Counted from the stretch's first letter, positions 25,999 to 35,671 are shown. The stretch is DNA of 64,000 nt from Flavihumibacter fluminis (GCF_021491375.1 NZ_JAKEVY010000005.1:1-64000), one strand, 5' to 3'. The notes: generated by a model from the letters alone, not told the origin. Program-made: numbers and translations.

Positions 25999-26292
25999 TT
26001 ATTCATCACCCGCGAAATTATCGTAGGTCTTGATTTTTTTGGTTGCTTTGAATTCGATGATGCGATAAGTCGCCAATCCTTTCCTGTTGAAGGGATCCTC
26101 TGCTATGATCTTTTCCACTTCCAGCTTACTTGCTGCTTTTACAAAGATCAGTCCGCCATCCCTTGGCTCCTTTCTGCCGGATGCCAGGAAATGCCCGGAA
26201 CGATAGTGTTTGTCGAGATACTCAATATGATCCGCCATGTTGGCGTCAATTTCGCTTACAGGTACCTGGTAGTTGAGTTCGATAATAAACAT
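25999..26292 (-). CDS. YciI-family small protein in the hem operon
   Basis: A 97-residue YciI/YCII-like alpha-beta barrel protein. The conserved pattern includes an N-terminal beta strand, a HIEYLDKHYRSGHFLASG-like stretch and a DPF motif near residue 72. YciI proteins are related to muconolactone isomerase folds and are of uncertain function. Its place between hemB and hemL suggests it is co-transcribed with haem synthesis, but no catalytic role in haem is established. Confidence 0.85.
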   Translation of the reverse strand: MFIIELNYQVPVSEIDANMADHIEYLDKHYRSGHFLASGRKEPRDGGLIFVKAASKLEVEKIIAEDPFNRKGLATYRIIEFKATKKIKTYDNFAGDE

Positions 26293-26322
26293 AGGATCTT
26301 ATTCAAAAGTTTAGTAATCGGT

Positions 26323-27297
26323 TTAACTAATCAACCTCACCGCGTCTTTTGCAAAATAAGTGGCTATCAGATCCGCGCCTGCCCTTTTGATGGAGGTCAG
26401 GGTTTCCAGGATTGCCTTGTCTTCATTGATCCAGCCCATTTTTGCCGCCGCTTTGATCATGGCATACTCGCCACTGATATTGTATGCACTAACAGGTACG
26501 GATACACTGTTTTTTACTTCCCGGATGATATCCAGGTAAGCCAGTGCCGGTTTTACCATCACGATATCGGCGCCTTCTTCCACATCCATCAGGGTTTCCT
26601 TCACCGCTTCAATTCGGTTGGCATAATCCATCTGGTAAGTTTTTTTGTCGCCAAATCCAGGCGCACTGTCCAGCGCATCTCTGAAGGGGCCATAAAAACA
26701 ACTGGCATATTTGGCACTGTAACTCATGATGCCGGTATTGATAAATCCTTCTGCTTCCAATCCCTTTCGGATAGCGCCAATCCGGCCATCCATCATATCG
26801 GAGGGAGCTACAAAATCTGCACCTGCTCTTGCATGTGAGATACTCATTTTCACCAGAGCTTCTACAGTTGGATCATTTACAATCTGTCCATTTTCTACGA
26901 TGCCATCATGCCCGAAGGAGGAATAAGGATCCAGCGCTACATCGGTCATCACCAGCATTTCAGGCACCGCGTCTTTAATTGCTTTTACGGCACGCTGCAT
27001 CAGTCCGTCCGGGTTCCAGGCTTCTTTGCCTGTATTATCTTTCCACTCGTCTTTACACTTGATAAATAGCAATACCGATTTCAGGTCCATCTGCCACAAT
27101 TCCTTTACTTCTGCTACTGTCAGGTCCAGTGTATTCCTGTAATACCCCGGCATGGAAGGAATTTCAATGCGGGTATTTTCTCCTTCATCGATGAAAAGGG
27201 GAACTATAAAATCATCGGGACTTAATCTCGTTTCTGCTACCAGGGAACGGATGGCTGCCGACTGACGGAGTATGCGGTTTCTTCTTTGCAGGATCAT
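26323..27297 (-). CDS. hemB: Delta-aminolevulinic acid dehydratase (porphobilinogen synthase) HemB
   Basis: Condenses two 5-aminolevulinates to porphobilinogen. The two Schiff-base lysines are K196 (SYSAKYAS) and K249 (MVKPALAY). The metal loop reads DVALDPYSSFGHDG, which lacks the cysteines of zinc-dependent enzymes, so this should be the magnesium-dependent type. The length of 324 is typical. It is preceded by hemF and followed by the YciI gene. Confidence 0.96.
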   Translation of the reverse strand: MILQRRNRILRQSAAIRSLVAETRLSPDDFIVPLFIDEGENTRIEIPSMPGYYRNTLDLTVAEVKELWQMDLKSVLLFIKCKDEWKDNTGKEAWNPDGLMQRAVKAIKDAVPEMLVMTDVALDPYSSFGHDGIVENGQIVNDPTVEALVKMSISHARAGADFVAPSDMMDGRIGAIRKGLEAEGFINTGIMSYSAKYASCFYGPFRDALDSAPGFGDKKTYQMDYANRIEAVKETLMDVEEGADIVMVKPALAYLDIIREVKNSVSVPVSAYNISGEYAMIKAAAKMGWINEDKAILETLTSIKRAGADLIATYFAKDAVRLIS

Positions 27298-27313
27298 CGT
27301 ATATACTTTAGTG

Positions 27314-28222
27314 TTACACCCAGTCTACCGGATGCAAACAGGCTTGTAATAATTTATCTTCTTCCGAGCCGGGTACAGGCTGGTAATTGTATTCGAAGCG
27401 TACGGTTGGTGGCAGGCTCATCAGGATACTTTCAATTCGCCCATTGGTTTTTAATCCGAATAGTGTACCGCGGTCGTGTACCAGGTTGAATTCCGTGTAC
27501 CTGCCGCGACGAATTTCCTGCCAGTGTTTCTGCTCGGGTGTAAAGTTCGTATTCTTTCTTTTCTCTACCAGCGGAATATAAGCTTCCATAAATGCATCGC
27601 CACAGGATTGCGCAAAGGCCAGCCACCAGTTGGCATCTCTTTCTGCAGTGGGTCGCTGGTAATCGTAAAACATACCACCAATGCCTCTTCTTTCCTTATT
27701 GCGATGCCAGTTCACAAAATACTCATCGCATACTTTTTTAAAGGCAGGATAGAAGCTCTCATCGAATTTGTCGCAGGCATTTTTATAGGTCTGGTGAAAA
27801 TGCCTGGCATCTTCTTCAAACAGGTAATAAGGCGTTAAATCAGTGCCTCCACCAAACCAGCGATCCATTACTTCTCCCGCTTCATTGTACAATTCAAACA
27901 TGCGGTAATTGCAATGCACGGTCGGTACAAAAGGATTGTAGGGATGTATCACCAGGCTTAATCCACACGCAAACCAACTGTGACCATTGATCTTAAGTTG
28001 GGTGCGCATCGCATCTGTTACTTCGCCAAATACTACAGATGTATTCACGCCTCCTTTTTCAATCACATTGCCATTGGCGATTACCCTGGTTTTACCTCCA
28101 CCACCTTCAGGTCTTTCCCACTGGTCTTCCACGAAGCTGGCTTTGCCATCTGCGGCCTCGAGTGCAGCACAGATCCGGTTCTGCAGATCGTGGATATAGG
28201 CTATGAACTTGTCCTTAAACAT
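27314..28222 (-). CDS. hemF: Oxygen-dependent coproporphyrinogen III oxidase HemF
   Basis: A 302-residue HemF, which converts coproporphyrinogen III to protoporphyrinogen IX with O2. Family blocks visible: [35 protein letters not shown] and [18 protein letters not shown]. An oxygen-independent counterpart (hemN, 34117-35562) is also encoded in this window. The start overlaps the hemE stop by 8 bp. Confidence 0.96.
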   Translation of the reverse strand: MFKDKFIAYIHDLQNRICAALEAADGKASFVEDQWERPEGGGGKTRVIANGNVIEKGGVNTSVVFGEVTDAMRTQLKINGHSWFACGLSLVIHPYNPFVPTVHCNYRMFELYNEAGEVMDRWFGGGTDLTPYYLFEEDARHFHQTYKNACDKFDESFYPAFKKVCDEYFVNWHRNKERRGIGGMFYDYQRPTAERDANWWLAFAQSCGDAFMEAYIPLVEKRKNTNFTPEQKHWQEIRRGRYTEFNLVHDRGTLFGLKTNGRIESILMSLPPTVRFEYNYQPVPGSEEDKLLQACLHPVDWV

Positions 28223-29249
28223 GATGACGAAATTCTTTTACCGTATCAACAAATGCACGTGCATGATCTACCGGAACATTGGGCAGGATACCATGACCGA
28301 GATTCGCGATATGTCTGCCCGGACCAAAATCTGTCATCATTTTTTTCACTGCTTTCTGAATTTCGGGTATAGGTCCCAGTAATTTGGCCGGATCAAAATT
28401 GCCCTGCAGGGTTACATTGTTTCCAGCAAACTGCCGCGCCATGGCGGGTTTGATACACCAGTCGATTCCTAATCCATGTGCTCCTGTTGCTGCCATCTCT
28501 TCCAGCGCAAACCAGGCACCTTTAGCAAAAATGATAGTAGGCACTTCCTCTTTCAATGCAGCCACAATCTGGCGGATATATTGCAGGGAGAAGGTTTCGA
28601 AATCATCCGGACTCAGCAATCCACCCCAGCTATCGAAAATCTGAACCAGGTCTGCACCGGCTTTTACCTGACCTTTCAGGTAGGCGATGGTTGTATCGGT
28701 GATCATCTGCAATAACTGATGGGCTGTTTCCGGTTGTGCATAACAGAAAGCTTTGGCTTCATCAAAAGTCTTGCTTCCTTTACCCTGTACCATATAACAA
28801 AGCAGTGTCCAGGGAGCACCTGCAAATCCAATCAACGGCACCCGGTCATTCAATTCTTTTTTTATCAGCTTGATCGCATCAAACACATAATGCAGGCGAT
28901 CATTTACATCGGGCACGCCTACGCGCTTTAAGTCGGCAATATTTTTAATGGGGTCGGGCAAAAAGGGACCCTTGCTTTCAATCAATTGTACTTCCAATCC
29001 CATTGCCTGGGGAACTACCAGGATGTCAGAGAACAGGATGGCGGCATCCACCCCAACAATATCAATCGGCTGCAGGGTGATTTCGCAGGCCAGCTCAGGA
29101 GTCTGGCAACGTTCGAAAAAGCCATACTTCTCACGCAGTACCATGTATTCAGGGAGATAGCGACCAGCCTGGCGCATCATCCACACGGGGGTTCTTTCCG
29201 TTTTTTCTCCTCTCAGGGTACGCAGAATGAGATCGTTTTGTAGCGACAT
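28215..29249 (-). CDS. hemE: Uroporphyrinogen decarboxylase HemE
   Basis: Removes four carboxyl groups from uroporphyrinogen III. The 344-residue protein has the N-terminal [17 protein letters not shown] signature with its substrate-binding arginine, and GFAGAPWTL further on. It is translationally coupled to hemF by an 8-bp overlap. It follows hemD after about 20 bp. Confidence 0.97.
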   Translation of the reverse strand: MSLQNDLILRTLRGEKTERTPVWMMRQAGRYLPEYMVLREKYGFFERCQTPELACEITLQPIDIVGVDAAILFSDILVVPQAMGLEVQLIESKGPFLPDPIKNIADLKRVGVPDVNDRLHYVFDAIKLIKKELNDRVPLIGFAGAPWTLLCYMVQGKGSKTFDEAKAFCYAQPETAHQLLQMITDTTIAYLKGQVKAGADLVQIFDSWGGLLSPDDFETFSLQYIRQIVAALKEEVPTIIFAKGAWFALEEMAATGAHGLGIDWCIKPAMARQFAGNNVTLQGNFDPAKLLGPIPEIQKAVKKMMTDFGPGRHIANLGHGILPNVPVDHARAFVDTVKEFRHHV

Positions 29250-29268
29250 ATAGTGTACTTATTTTTTA

Positions 29269-29988
29269 TCAGTTCAGTGCGAGGATATCAATGGCTTTTT
29301 TTGCCAGTCCCTCTTTTCCCGGTTTATCAGCCAGGATAATTTTATTGGAACAGAATTTTCGGATAGTCGTGGCTGTTGTATCACCAATTGCAAATACCAG
29401 GGTGCGGGGGTCGAGTTTGTTGTTGACGAAGAAACTCTCCACAGCAGACGGACTGTAAAACAACACGCCTGCAAAGGATTGGTTCAGTTTGTGGTGAACG
29501 GGAATGGTTTCATACACTACGATTTCCGTAACCAGGATACCCGCTGCAAACAGCATGTCGGGTAATTCCGGGCGACGTTGATCACCACAGAAAAAAATCA
29601 CTTCATCCGACAGTTCATCTTCAATGATACGATCGGCTAAAGCAACTGCATTGTCTGCAGTGCCGATGATGCGCTCTTCTCCAAAGTATTTTTCTATCAG
29701 GGATTTGGTTGTTTGACCGATGCAATAGATCTGCCAGTCGGGTTGCTGATCCTGCATGATCTCTACCACAGATTCCACTGCATTCATGCTGGTAAAAACA
29801 ACGGTGGTACTCATGAGCAGGGCGGCCTGAATTTCTTCAATAATTTCAGCCGTATGAATCGGTGCGGTATCTATGAAAGAAAGGGTGCTAATCTCAACAC
29901 CTCTTTTTTTTGCTTCCAGGATGGTGGCATCTGCCAGCGGCCTGGTAGTTAATAAGCGGGGCAATATGGTGTGGGTTTCAATTGCCAT
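29269..29988 (-). CDS. hemD: Uroporphyrinogen-III synthase HemD
   Basis: A 239-residue HemD, closing and isomerising hydroxymethylbilane. The family is poorly conserved. Recognition rests on the two-lobe pattern (STTVVFTSMNAVES in lobe one, GVLFYSPSAVESFF in lobe two, then a FAIGDTTA segment) and on its place between hemC and hemE. The start overlaps the hemC stop by 11 bp. Confidence 0.92.
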   Translation of the reverse strand: MAIETHTILPRLLTTRPLADATILEAKKRGVEISTLSFIDTAPIHTAEIIEEIQAALLMSTTVVFTSMNAVESVVEIMQDQQPDWQIYCIGQTTKSLIEKYFGEERIIGTADNAVALADRIIEDELSDEVIFFCGDQRRPELPDMLFAAGILVTEIVVYETIPVHHKLNQSFAGVLFYSPSAVESFFVNNKLDPRTLVFAIGDTTATTIRKFCSNKIILADKPGKEGLAKKAIDILALN

Positions 29989-30925
29989 TTTTTATAGTTG
30001 CAACAATTTTATCGGCACCTTGTTCAAGTAATTCATTGGCCGCTATGGTACCAAGTTCTCGGGCATCCTCAACCGCAACGGTTTTTTCAATAGCAAGATG
30101 AGCTGCGCCATCCAGTGAAAAAATGTTTCCGCGAAAGCGCAGCATTCGTATTGGATTACCTTCTTTGTCCAGCGTCTGTTCAATTTCCGCGAGCGCACTA
30201 ATCGGTGTAGAACAGCCACCCATCAGGGTTTTCAGGAAATCACGTTCAATATTGGCACAGAGCGCGGTATCCGGATCATTCAACAAAGCGCAGGCTTCAA
30301 AAGTAGTGGTATCAGATTCCCGGCAAACAACGAGGATGGCACCCTGTGCCGGTGCAGGTAACATCCAGTCGAGTTCAATAGCTGATTCAGGCCGGAGGTT
30401 GATACGTTCCAATCCGGCAGCTGCGAAAATGGCGCCATCCCAATCTTCTTCAGACAATTTACCCAGGCGGGTATTAACATTACCACGCAGGTTGGTGATG
30501 CGATGGTGGGGGTATCTGTTCAGCCATTGTGCTTTTCTGCGAATGCTGCTGGTGGCAACTAAACCGGAATAGGCAGCATCGGAAAGAAATTCCGTTCCAT
30601 TTTTGGGAACCAGTAAATCTTTGTGACTGGCTCTTGGTAAAACGGCAGCAGCAGCAATTCCCTGTGCCATTTGTGTAGGTACATCTTTCATGGAATGTAC
30701 GGCAATATCAAAGCGCTCACTTAGCAGGGCACTGTCGAGTGTTTTGGTGAACACACCCTGTACGCCCATGGCATAGAGGGGGGTAACGAGATCGATATCG
30801 CCATCCGATTTCAGGGGAACCAATTCGGTTTGAAATCCTTTTTCTTTGAGCAGGGACTGTACTAATGTAGCCTGCCAGACAGCCAACTGACTGTCTCTCG
30901 TTCCGATTCTGATAATCTTGTTCAT
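29978..30925 (-). CDS. hemC: Porphobilinogen deaminase HemC
   Basis: Hydroxymethylbilane synthase, polymerising four porphobilinogens. It begins IIRIGTRDSQLA, with the dipyrromethane-cofactor cysteine at C238 in MGGCSTPI and the catalytic Asp in HSMKDVP. I start at ATG 30925 (315 residues), one base after the hemA stop. A longer in-frame start at 30982 would lie within hemA and adds residues foreign to the family. Confidence 0.96.
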   Translation of the reverse strand: MNKIIRIGTRDSQLAVWQATLVQSLLKEKGFQTELVPLKSDGDIDLVTPLYAMGVQGVFTKTLDSALLSERFDIAVHSMKDVPTQMAQGIAAAAVLPRASHKDLLVPKNGTEFLSDAAYSGLVATSSIRRKAQWLNRYPHHRITNLRGNVNTRLGKLSEEDWDGAIFAAAGLERINLRPESAIELDWMLPAPAQGAILVVCRESDTTTFEACALLNDPDTALCANIERDFLKTLMGGCSTPISALAEIEQTLDKEGNPIRMLRFRGNIFSLDGAAHLAIEKTVAVEDARELGTIAANELLEQGADKIVATIKNGN

Positions 30926-30926
30926 G

Positions 30927-32180
30927 TTAATTGGCACCGAAGGCCATGAAATCGTTAATCGCTTCCAGGTAATGACAACCACGCTGGTTTTTCACCCGCA
31001 TTTTGGCTGCCATGGTGTTCAGCACTTTCTGAATCCGGGTTGCGGCTTCTTCGGTGTTGGCAAAGGTAGTAGTATAAAACCATTGAGGGTGCTGTGTATC
31101 AGCGCTCAGGGTGTTTACGTGAATTTCTTCCAGTTTTAGTTTTACCTGTCCCAGTACGGCCAATTGCTTGCGCATTTTGCACCAATCGTAAAACTCACCG
31201 CTTTGTTCAGCAATCAGGACAAGTGCTTTGGGCACTTCAGCCTGGCGCTTCAGCAGGGTTTCATCTTTCATGCGGGAAAGCTGGTCAACATTCAGGAGTT
31301 CCTTACCATCCACTTCACTCACTTCAGGAGCCACATTGTTAGGGATAGACAGGTCAATGATCCATTGTTCTGTGCCGGGCTTAAGGTGTTCGGGACGAAT
31401 AATTGCTTCCGCGGCATTGGAGGCAACAATGATGATATCGGTATCAGCAACTGTTTGTGCCAGGAAGCTGGCGGGCAGTGCTGCCAAATCCAGTTCTTTT
31501 GCGAGTTTCTCTGCCTTTTCATGGGTGCGGTTCATCAGGGTGATGTTGGTGCAACCCAGGTAATCGATCAGGTTTTTGCAGGTATTGCGACCGATCTTAC
31601 CAGTCCCAATCAGCAGGACAGATTTATTGGCCACATCGGGTACCCGGTCTTTCAGGTACTGAATCGCGGCAAAGGAAACAGACACGGAGCCACTGCTCAG
31701 GGCTGTTTGATTTTTAATCAATTTGGAAGTTGCCAGCACCTGGTTGAAAAGGCGTTCGATAAATGGACCGATGGCAGCTTTTTCCTTGGCGTATTTGATG
31801 GCGATCTTGATTTGTCCAACAATTTCATAGTCGCCCAGGATTTGTGAATCGAGTCCGGCTGCCACTTGGAACAGATGTTGTACCGCATTTTCAGCGCGAT
31901 ACAGATAAGCAAATTGTTTGAATTCTTCTTCCGATTGCCCGGTAGCTTCACAGATTAGGGTGATCAGGGCATCCAATTCAGGGGCGATGGCATAAATTTC
32001 GGTGCGATTACAGGTAGATAAAACGAAGAGTTCAGCAATACCGCGGGCGTTGGCCTGTTCCAGAATCCAATCATATTGTTCCTGGCTGATGGCGAAACGA
32101 CTTCTTACGGCGGAGTCAGATTTTTTATAACTGAGCCCAACCACAAAAAAATGCTGCAAATCTTTCGGATAATCTCCCAT
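30927..32180 (-). CDS. hemA: Glutamyl-tRNA reductase HemA
   Basis: First enzyme of the C5 pathway, reducing glutamyl-tRNA to glutamate-1-semialdehyde with NADPH. The catalytic cysteine is C57 in LSTCNRTEIY, the NADPH-binding loop is GTGKIGRNT, and a C-terminal dimerisation helix follows. 417 residues. It is the first gene of the minus-strand hem operon, divergent from hemH, with a plausible promoter element in the gap. Confidence 0.96.
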   Translation of the reverse strand: MGDYPKDLQHFFVVGLSYKKSDSAVRSRFAISQEQYDWILEQANARGIAELFVLSTCNRTEIYAIAPELDALITLICEATGQSEEEFKQFAYLYRAENAVQHLFQVAAGLDSQILGDYEIVGQIKIAIKYAKEKAAIGPFIERLFNQVLATSKLIKNQTALSSGSVSVSFAAIQYLKDRVPDVANKSVLLIGTGKIGRNTCKNLIDYLGCTNITLMNRTHEKAEKLAKELDLAALPASFLAQTVADTDIIIVASNAAEAIIRPEHLKPGTEQWIIDLSIPNNVAPEVSEVDGKELLNVDQLSRMKDETLLKRQAEVPKALVLIAEQSGEFYDWCKMRKQLAVLGQVKLKLEEIHVNTLSADTQHPQWFYTTTFANTEEAATRIQKVLNTMAAKMRVKNQRGCHYLEAINDFMAFGAN

Positions 32181-32202
32181 AGTATTCTCACAAATTCCAG
32201 TG

Positions 32203-32210
32203 CAAAAATA
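32203..32210 (-). promoter_or_regulatory. Bacteroidota-type -7 promoter element for hemA
   Basis: On the minus strand the box reads TATTTTTG, fitting the Bacteroidota -7 consensus TAnnTTTG, about 22 bp upstream of the hemA ATG. A -33 TTG box at the right distance is not clear, so this is a tentative start site. The opposite strand of the same 219-bp gap must also hold the hemH promoter; a CAACTTTG at 32354-32361 is a weak candidate. Confidence 0.4.
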
Positions 32211-32399
32211 ACCTGCGGTAATTGATTTCCCGAGTGCATACTGTCAGTGAATTGTCATATTCCATGATAAATGCCGGTTTTGTTGGATCATTTGTACCTA
32301 ATAACGAATGAATTGTGTTTTTTATGCATGTGATCAGGGCAGGTTTTTTTCTGCAACTTTGTGTCCTGAAACTTGTTATTTGCATCAAATTTCCCCTCA

Positions 32400-33419
32400 A
32401 TGAAGAAACGTGGCATTTTGTTGATGAACCTGGGCTCTCCGGATTCCACTTCGGTTAAGGATGTTCGGAAGTACCTGAATGAGTTTTTGATGGATGAACG
32501 GGTGATTGATGTGCCCTATTTATTGCGGGTACTGCTGGTAAAAGGAATCATCGTAACCTTTCGGGCACCGAAATCTGCCAAGGCCTATGCCTCGATCTGG
32601 ACTGATGAGGGATCGCCCCTGATTGTACTGACCAAACAGTTACAGGCGGCTTTGCAGGAGCAGGTGGAAGAGCCGGTGGAGATTTGTATGCGTTATGGTA
32701 CGCCATCGCCCAAGGCGGCTTATGATAAACTGATGAAAGAGCATCCGGGGCTCGAGGAAGTAATCCTGGTTCCGATGTATCCGCATTATGCGATGAGCAG
32801 TTATGAAACTGCGGTTGAGTATGCGAAATTGCAGCACAAGGAAGGGAACTATCCTTTTAAGCTGGATATCGTGCCGCCTTATTACGAGGAGCCCAATTAT
32901 TTACATGCATTAGCGGAGAGTATTCGTCCGTACCTGGAACAGGAGTTTGATCATATTTTGTTTAGCTATCACGGGGTTCCGGAGCGTCATATTTTCAAGG
33001 GAGATTGCACAGGAACGCATTGTTTGAAAGTGGCGAATTGTTGTGAAGTGGCATCTCCTGCGCATGCACAATGTTACCGGCACCAGTGTTGGGTGACAAC
33101 CAAAAAAGTAACTGAAATTTTAGGATTGCCGGAAGGCAAGTGGAGCATGAGTTTTCAATCGAGATTGGGGCGTGATGAGTGGCTGAAACCTTATACTGCC
33201 AAGCGTTTTGAAGAAATGCCCGGCGAGGGTATTAAAAAACTGGTGGTTGCTTGTCCGGCTTTCATCAGTGATTGCCTGGAAACACTGGAAGAAATTGCGG
33301 AAGAAGGCAAGGAAGAATTTTTGCATGCGGGTGGGGAAGAGTTTGTGATGATACCTTGTTTGAATGTGCATCCGGAGTGGGTACGGACGTTGAAAACATA
33401 TGTGAAAAGTGAAAAGTGA
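32400..33419 (+). CDS. hemH: Ferrochelatase HemH
   Basis: Inserts Fe2+ into protoporphyrin IX. It begins KKRGILLMNLGSPDS. The catalytic histidine lies in FSYHGVPERH, and cysteines in the CxGTHC-like stretch after it might hold a cluster. About 339 residues. The start ATG 32400 is chosen because it leads directly into the conserved strand; an upstream in-frame start at 32373 adds nine non-conserved residues. The last codons (VKSEK and stop) are part of a GTGAAAA-type microrepeat that continues downstream. Confidence 0.95.
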   Translation: MKKRGILLMNLGSPDSTSVKDVRKYLNEFLMDERVIDVPYLLRVLLVKGIIVTFRAPKSAKAYASIWTDEGSPLIVLTKQLQAALQEQVEEPVEICMRYGTPSPKAAYDKLMKEHPGLEEVILVPMYPHYAMSSYETAVEYAKLQHKEGNYPFKLDIVPPYYEEPNYLHALAESIRPYLEQEFDHILFSYHGVPERHIFKGDCTGTHCLKVANCCEVASPAHAQCYRHQCWVTTKKVTEILGLPEGKWSMSFQSRLGRDEWLKPYTAKRFEEMPGEGIKKLVVACPAFISDCLETLEEIAEEGKEEFLHAGGEEFVMIPCLNVHPEWVRTLKTYVKSEK

Positions 33420-33546
33420 AAGGTGAAAGAAGGTGAGACGTGAGAGGTGAAATGTGAAAAGGTCTTTTAATGTTGTGTAGCCTCCCTCCTCCTATCTCCT
33501 TTGTCTCCCTCCTCCTTTGTCTCCCGTCTCCTTTGTTTCCCGTTTC
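33402..33546. repeat. Microrepeat block between hemH and hemJ
   Basis: From 33402 to 33463 the plus strand is a run of GTGAAA/GTGAGA words, including GTGAGACGTGAGAGG. From 33481 to 33546 the minus strand shows the related GGAGACGGGAGACAAAGG pattern, read as CTCC/TCTCCCGTCTCC on plus. Both belong to the dispersed purine-rich family also present near 34.6, 37.95, 43.5, 53.45 and 57.3 kb. The block includes the hemH stop codon. Confidence 0.8.
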
Positions 33547-33564
33547 CGTGCTAATTTTTCTCCT

Positions 33565-34116
33565 ATGTACTTCTATATAAAAGCCCTCCATATCATCTTC
33601 GTAGTTACCTGGTTTGCGGGGTTGTTTTACATGCCCCGACTTTTCATTTATGCTACGGAAGCAGGAGAGAAGGAGCCGGTGGAGAGAAATATTTTGAGGA
33701 AGCAGTTTTCCATCATGATGAAACGACTCTGGTATGGAATTACCTGGCCATCAGCAATACTGACCTTAATCTTTGGAGTAACGGTGATGCTTATGGGCGA
33801 TTGGGATAAAATCCTCTTCAAACCAGAAGGAAGATGGTTCCTCATGAAATGGATATTTATCCTCGGCTTATTTGCCTACCATTTCAGTTTACATCGTTTG
33901 TTCAAAGAGGAAATGGCAGGTGTCTTCCGATTCAGTTCCACACAGTTGCGAATCTGGAATGAAGTAGCTACCATTTTTCTTTTTGCGATTGTTTTTTTGG
34001 TTACGGTCAAACAGAGCATGAGCCTGGTTTGGGGTATAGGGGGCTTGATCTGCCTGGTGGTCATCCTGATGCTGGCGATCCGGATTTATAAAAAAATCCG
34101 GCAAGGCAATTCCTGA
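33565..34116 (+). CDS. hemJ: HemJ-type protoporphyrinogen IX oxidase (CopD-like membrane protein)
   Basis: A membrane protein of 183 residues from ATG 33565, with about four to five hydrophobic segments. It starts MYFYIKALHIIFVVTWFAGL, containing the conserved histidine, and has the MKWIFILGLFAYHFSLHRL block typical of the HemJ family. HemJ converts protoporphyrinogen IX to protoporphyrin IX in bacteria without HemG or HemY. Its location between hemH and hemN fills that gap in the pathway. An upstream in-frame ATG at 33517 lies in the microrepeat and is less likely. It is convergent with hemN, the two stops abutting. Confidence 0.85.
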   Translation: MYFYIKALHIIFVVTWFAGLFYMPRLFIYATEAGEKEPVERNILRKQFSIMMKRLWYGITWPSAILTLIFGVTVMLMGDWDKILFKPEGRWFLMKWIFILGLFAYHFSLHRLFKEEMAGVFRFSSTQLRIWNEVATIFLFAIVFLVTVKQSMSLVWGIGGLICLVVILMLAIRIYKKIRQGNS

Positions 34117-35562
34117 TCAGATCGCTTTGGAATACCGGATGGATTCTTCTCCCTCTTGTCTTTTACGTTGAATGAATAAATCAAACGCGCTGCAGACAAT
34201 CCGGATAAAATGATGGCCTTTGCAACTGAGTGATAGTCCTTCCTCGTTCCATGTTAGTAAGCCATCAGCTGCCAGTTCTTCCAACACCGGAAAACTGAAT
34301 TGTTGAAGCATAGGTAAATCAGCTTTTTTGAAATTGGTTTTTCCCTTGCAACTGATATCGAGAATGTATTGTTTGAATGACAAATCTTCCTCATCCAGAA
34401 AATAGCCTTTGGTGATGGCCAGTTTACCCTGGTTAATCAGCTCATAATATTCTCGAATGGTTTTATTATTCTGCGCATAAGCGTTGCCGGTATCACTGAT
34501 ACTGGACACACCTAAACCAATCAATAGCTTGGAAGATTGAGTCGTATACCCCATGAAGTTCCTGTGGAGCTTTGGCTCTTCCCGTCTCCCGTATCCTGCC
34601 TCCCGTTTCCCTTCTCCTTCCTCCATCTTCCATTCCCCCGTCTTCCCTGCTTCCCGCCACCTGGCGAGATACAACTCATCTGTTGGTAGGGCAAAATGAT
34701 CCATGCCAATATCCTGGTACCCATGCATTGCAAACTGGAATTTCCCCAGGCGATAGAGTTCCATTTTCAGTTCTGCAGATGGGAGGTCGTTTTCATCAAA
34801 GAGGCGCTGGCCGCGACTGGTCCAGGGTACATGGGCATAACTGTAAAAAGCAACCCGATCCGGTTTTAAGGAAAGTACCTGTTTCAGGGTGCGTTCCATG
34901 GATTCGGTGGTTTGTCTTGGTAGACCATAGATCAGGTCATAGTTGACTGAGGTATAACCAATTTCGCGTGCGATCTCGGTTACTTCCTGCACTTTATAAA
35001 AAGGCTGAATGCGGTTGATGATTTGCTGCACAATAGGATCATTATCCTGCACGCCAAAACTAACCCGGCGAAAGCCCAGATCATACAGGGTTTTCAGGTG
35101 ATCGTAGGTGGTATTATTGGGATGGCCTTCAAAACTGAAAGCGTGGTCATCGGCAAGGGTGCAGGAATTGAGAATCGGCAGTAATAGTTTTTCCAGGTTT
35201 TCCGGTGAGAAAAAGGTAGGTGTTCCTCCGCCAAGATGGAGTTCCCGAAGCACCGGTTTTTCCTTCATGAGTCGTAAGTAAAGGGTCCATTCTTTCAGGA
35301 TAGCTTCAATGTATTCGCCTTCCACTTTATGGTTGCTGGTAATCTTTTTATTACAGCCGCAATAGGTGCAAAGACTCTCACAGAAAGGGAGGTGAATATA
35401 GAGTGCGATCCCGTTTTGGGAATTCTCAATGGAAAACTGCTCACTGAAATTGGTCTCCCATTTTTCCACTGAAATTTCCGGCTCCCATTGAGGTACAGTA
35501 GGATAACTGGTGTATCGTGGAACCGGTCGGTCGTATTTCTTAAGTAAGCTGGCGGTAATCAT
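34117..35562 (-). CDS. hemN: Oxygen-independent coproporphyrinogen III dehydrogenase HemN
   Basis: A radical SAM enzyme for the anaerobic route to protoporphyrinogen IX. The cluster motif is C61-ESL-C65-TY-C68-G-C70, and GGGTPTFFS binds SAM. From ATG 35562 it has 481 residues, about 24 more than E. coli HemN. The excess is a Glu/Gly/Arg/Lys-rich stretch at residues about 303-329, just before the conserved LHRNFMGYTTQ. It is encoded exactly by a purine-rich microrepeat. The frame is preserved, so the enzyme probably stays functional with a surface loop insertion. Confidence 0.95.
   Translation of the reverse strand: MITASLLKKYDRPVPRYTSYPTVPQWEPEISVEKWETNFSEQFSIENSQNGIALYIHLPFCESLCTYCGCNKKITSNHKVEGEYIEAILKEWTLYLRLMKEKPVLRELHLGGGTPTFFSPENLEKLLLPILNSCTLADDHAFSFEGHPNNTTYDHLKTLYDLGFRRVSFGVQDNDPIVQQIINRIQPFYKVQEVTEIAREIGYTSVNYDLIYGLPRQTTESMERTLKQVLSLKPDRVAFYSYAHVPWTSRGQRLFDENDLPSAELKMELYRLGKFQFAMHGYQDIGMDHFALPTDELYLARWREAGKTGEWKMEEGEGKREAGYGRREEPKLHRNFMGYTTQSSKLLIGLGVSSISDTGNAYAQNNKTIREYYELINQGKLAITKGYFLDEEDLSFKQYILDISCKGKTNFKKADLPMLQQFSFPVLEELAADGLLTWNEEGLSLSCKGHHFIRIVCSAFDLFIQRKRQEGEESIRYSKAI
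34576..34656. repeat. Purine-rich microrepeat inserted in frame within hemN
   Basis: On the minus (coding) strand this stretch consists of GGGAAGACGGG, GGAATGGAAGA, GGGAAACGGGAGG and GGGAGACGGGAAG words. Intergenic copies at 33481-33546 and 43529-43587 share these words. It lies between codons for conserved HemN blocks and adds roughly 24-27 residues. Confidence 0.8.
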
Positions 35563-35671
35563 GTCGCAAAGAAAGAGCCGCAAAGAGGGCTATGCACTGA
35601 CCAGCGTCGCAATGGGGCCTGATCTTTGTCAGTTTGTGCTGTTTTTCTGTCACGGAATTGTCATTTACAGA

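Noticed and set aside
32400-33419. Longer ferrochelatase start at 32373
   Set aside because: The nine extra residues are not family-like; ATG 32400 leads straight into the conserved strand.
34117-35562. Frameshift or assembly error in hemN
   Set aside because: The extra segment is in frame, flanked by intact conserved blocks and made of a repeat present elsewhere, so an insertion explains it.
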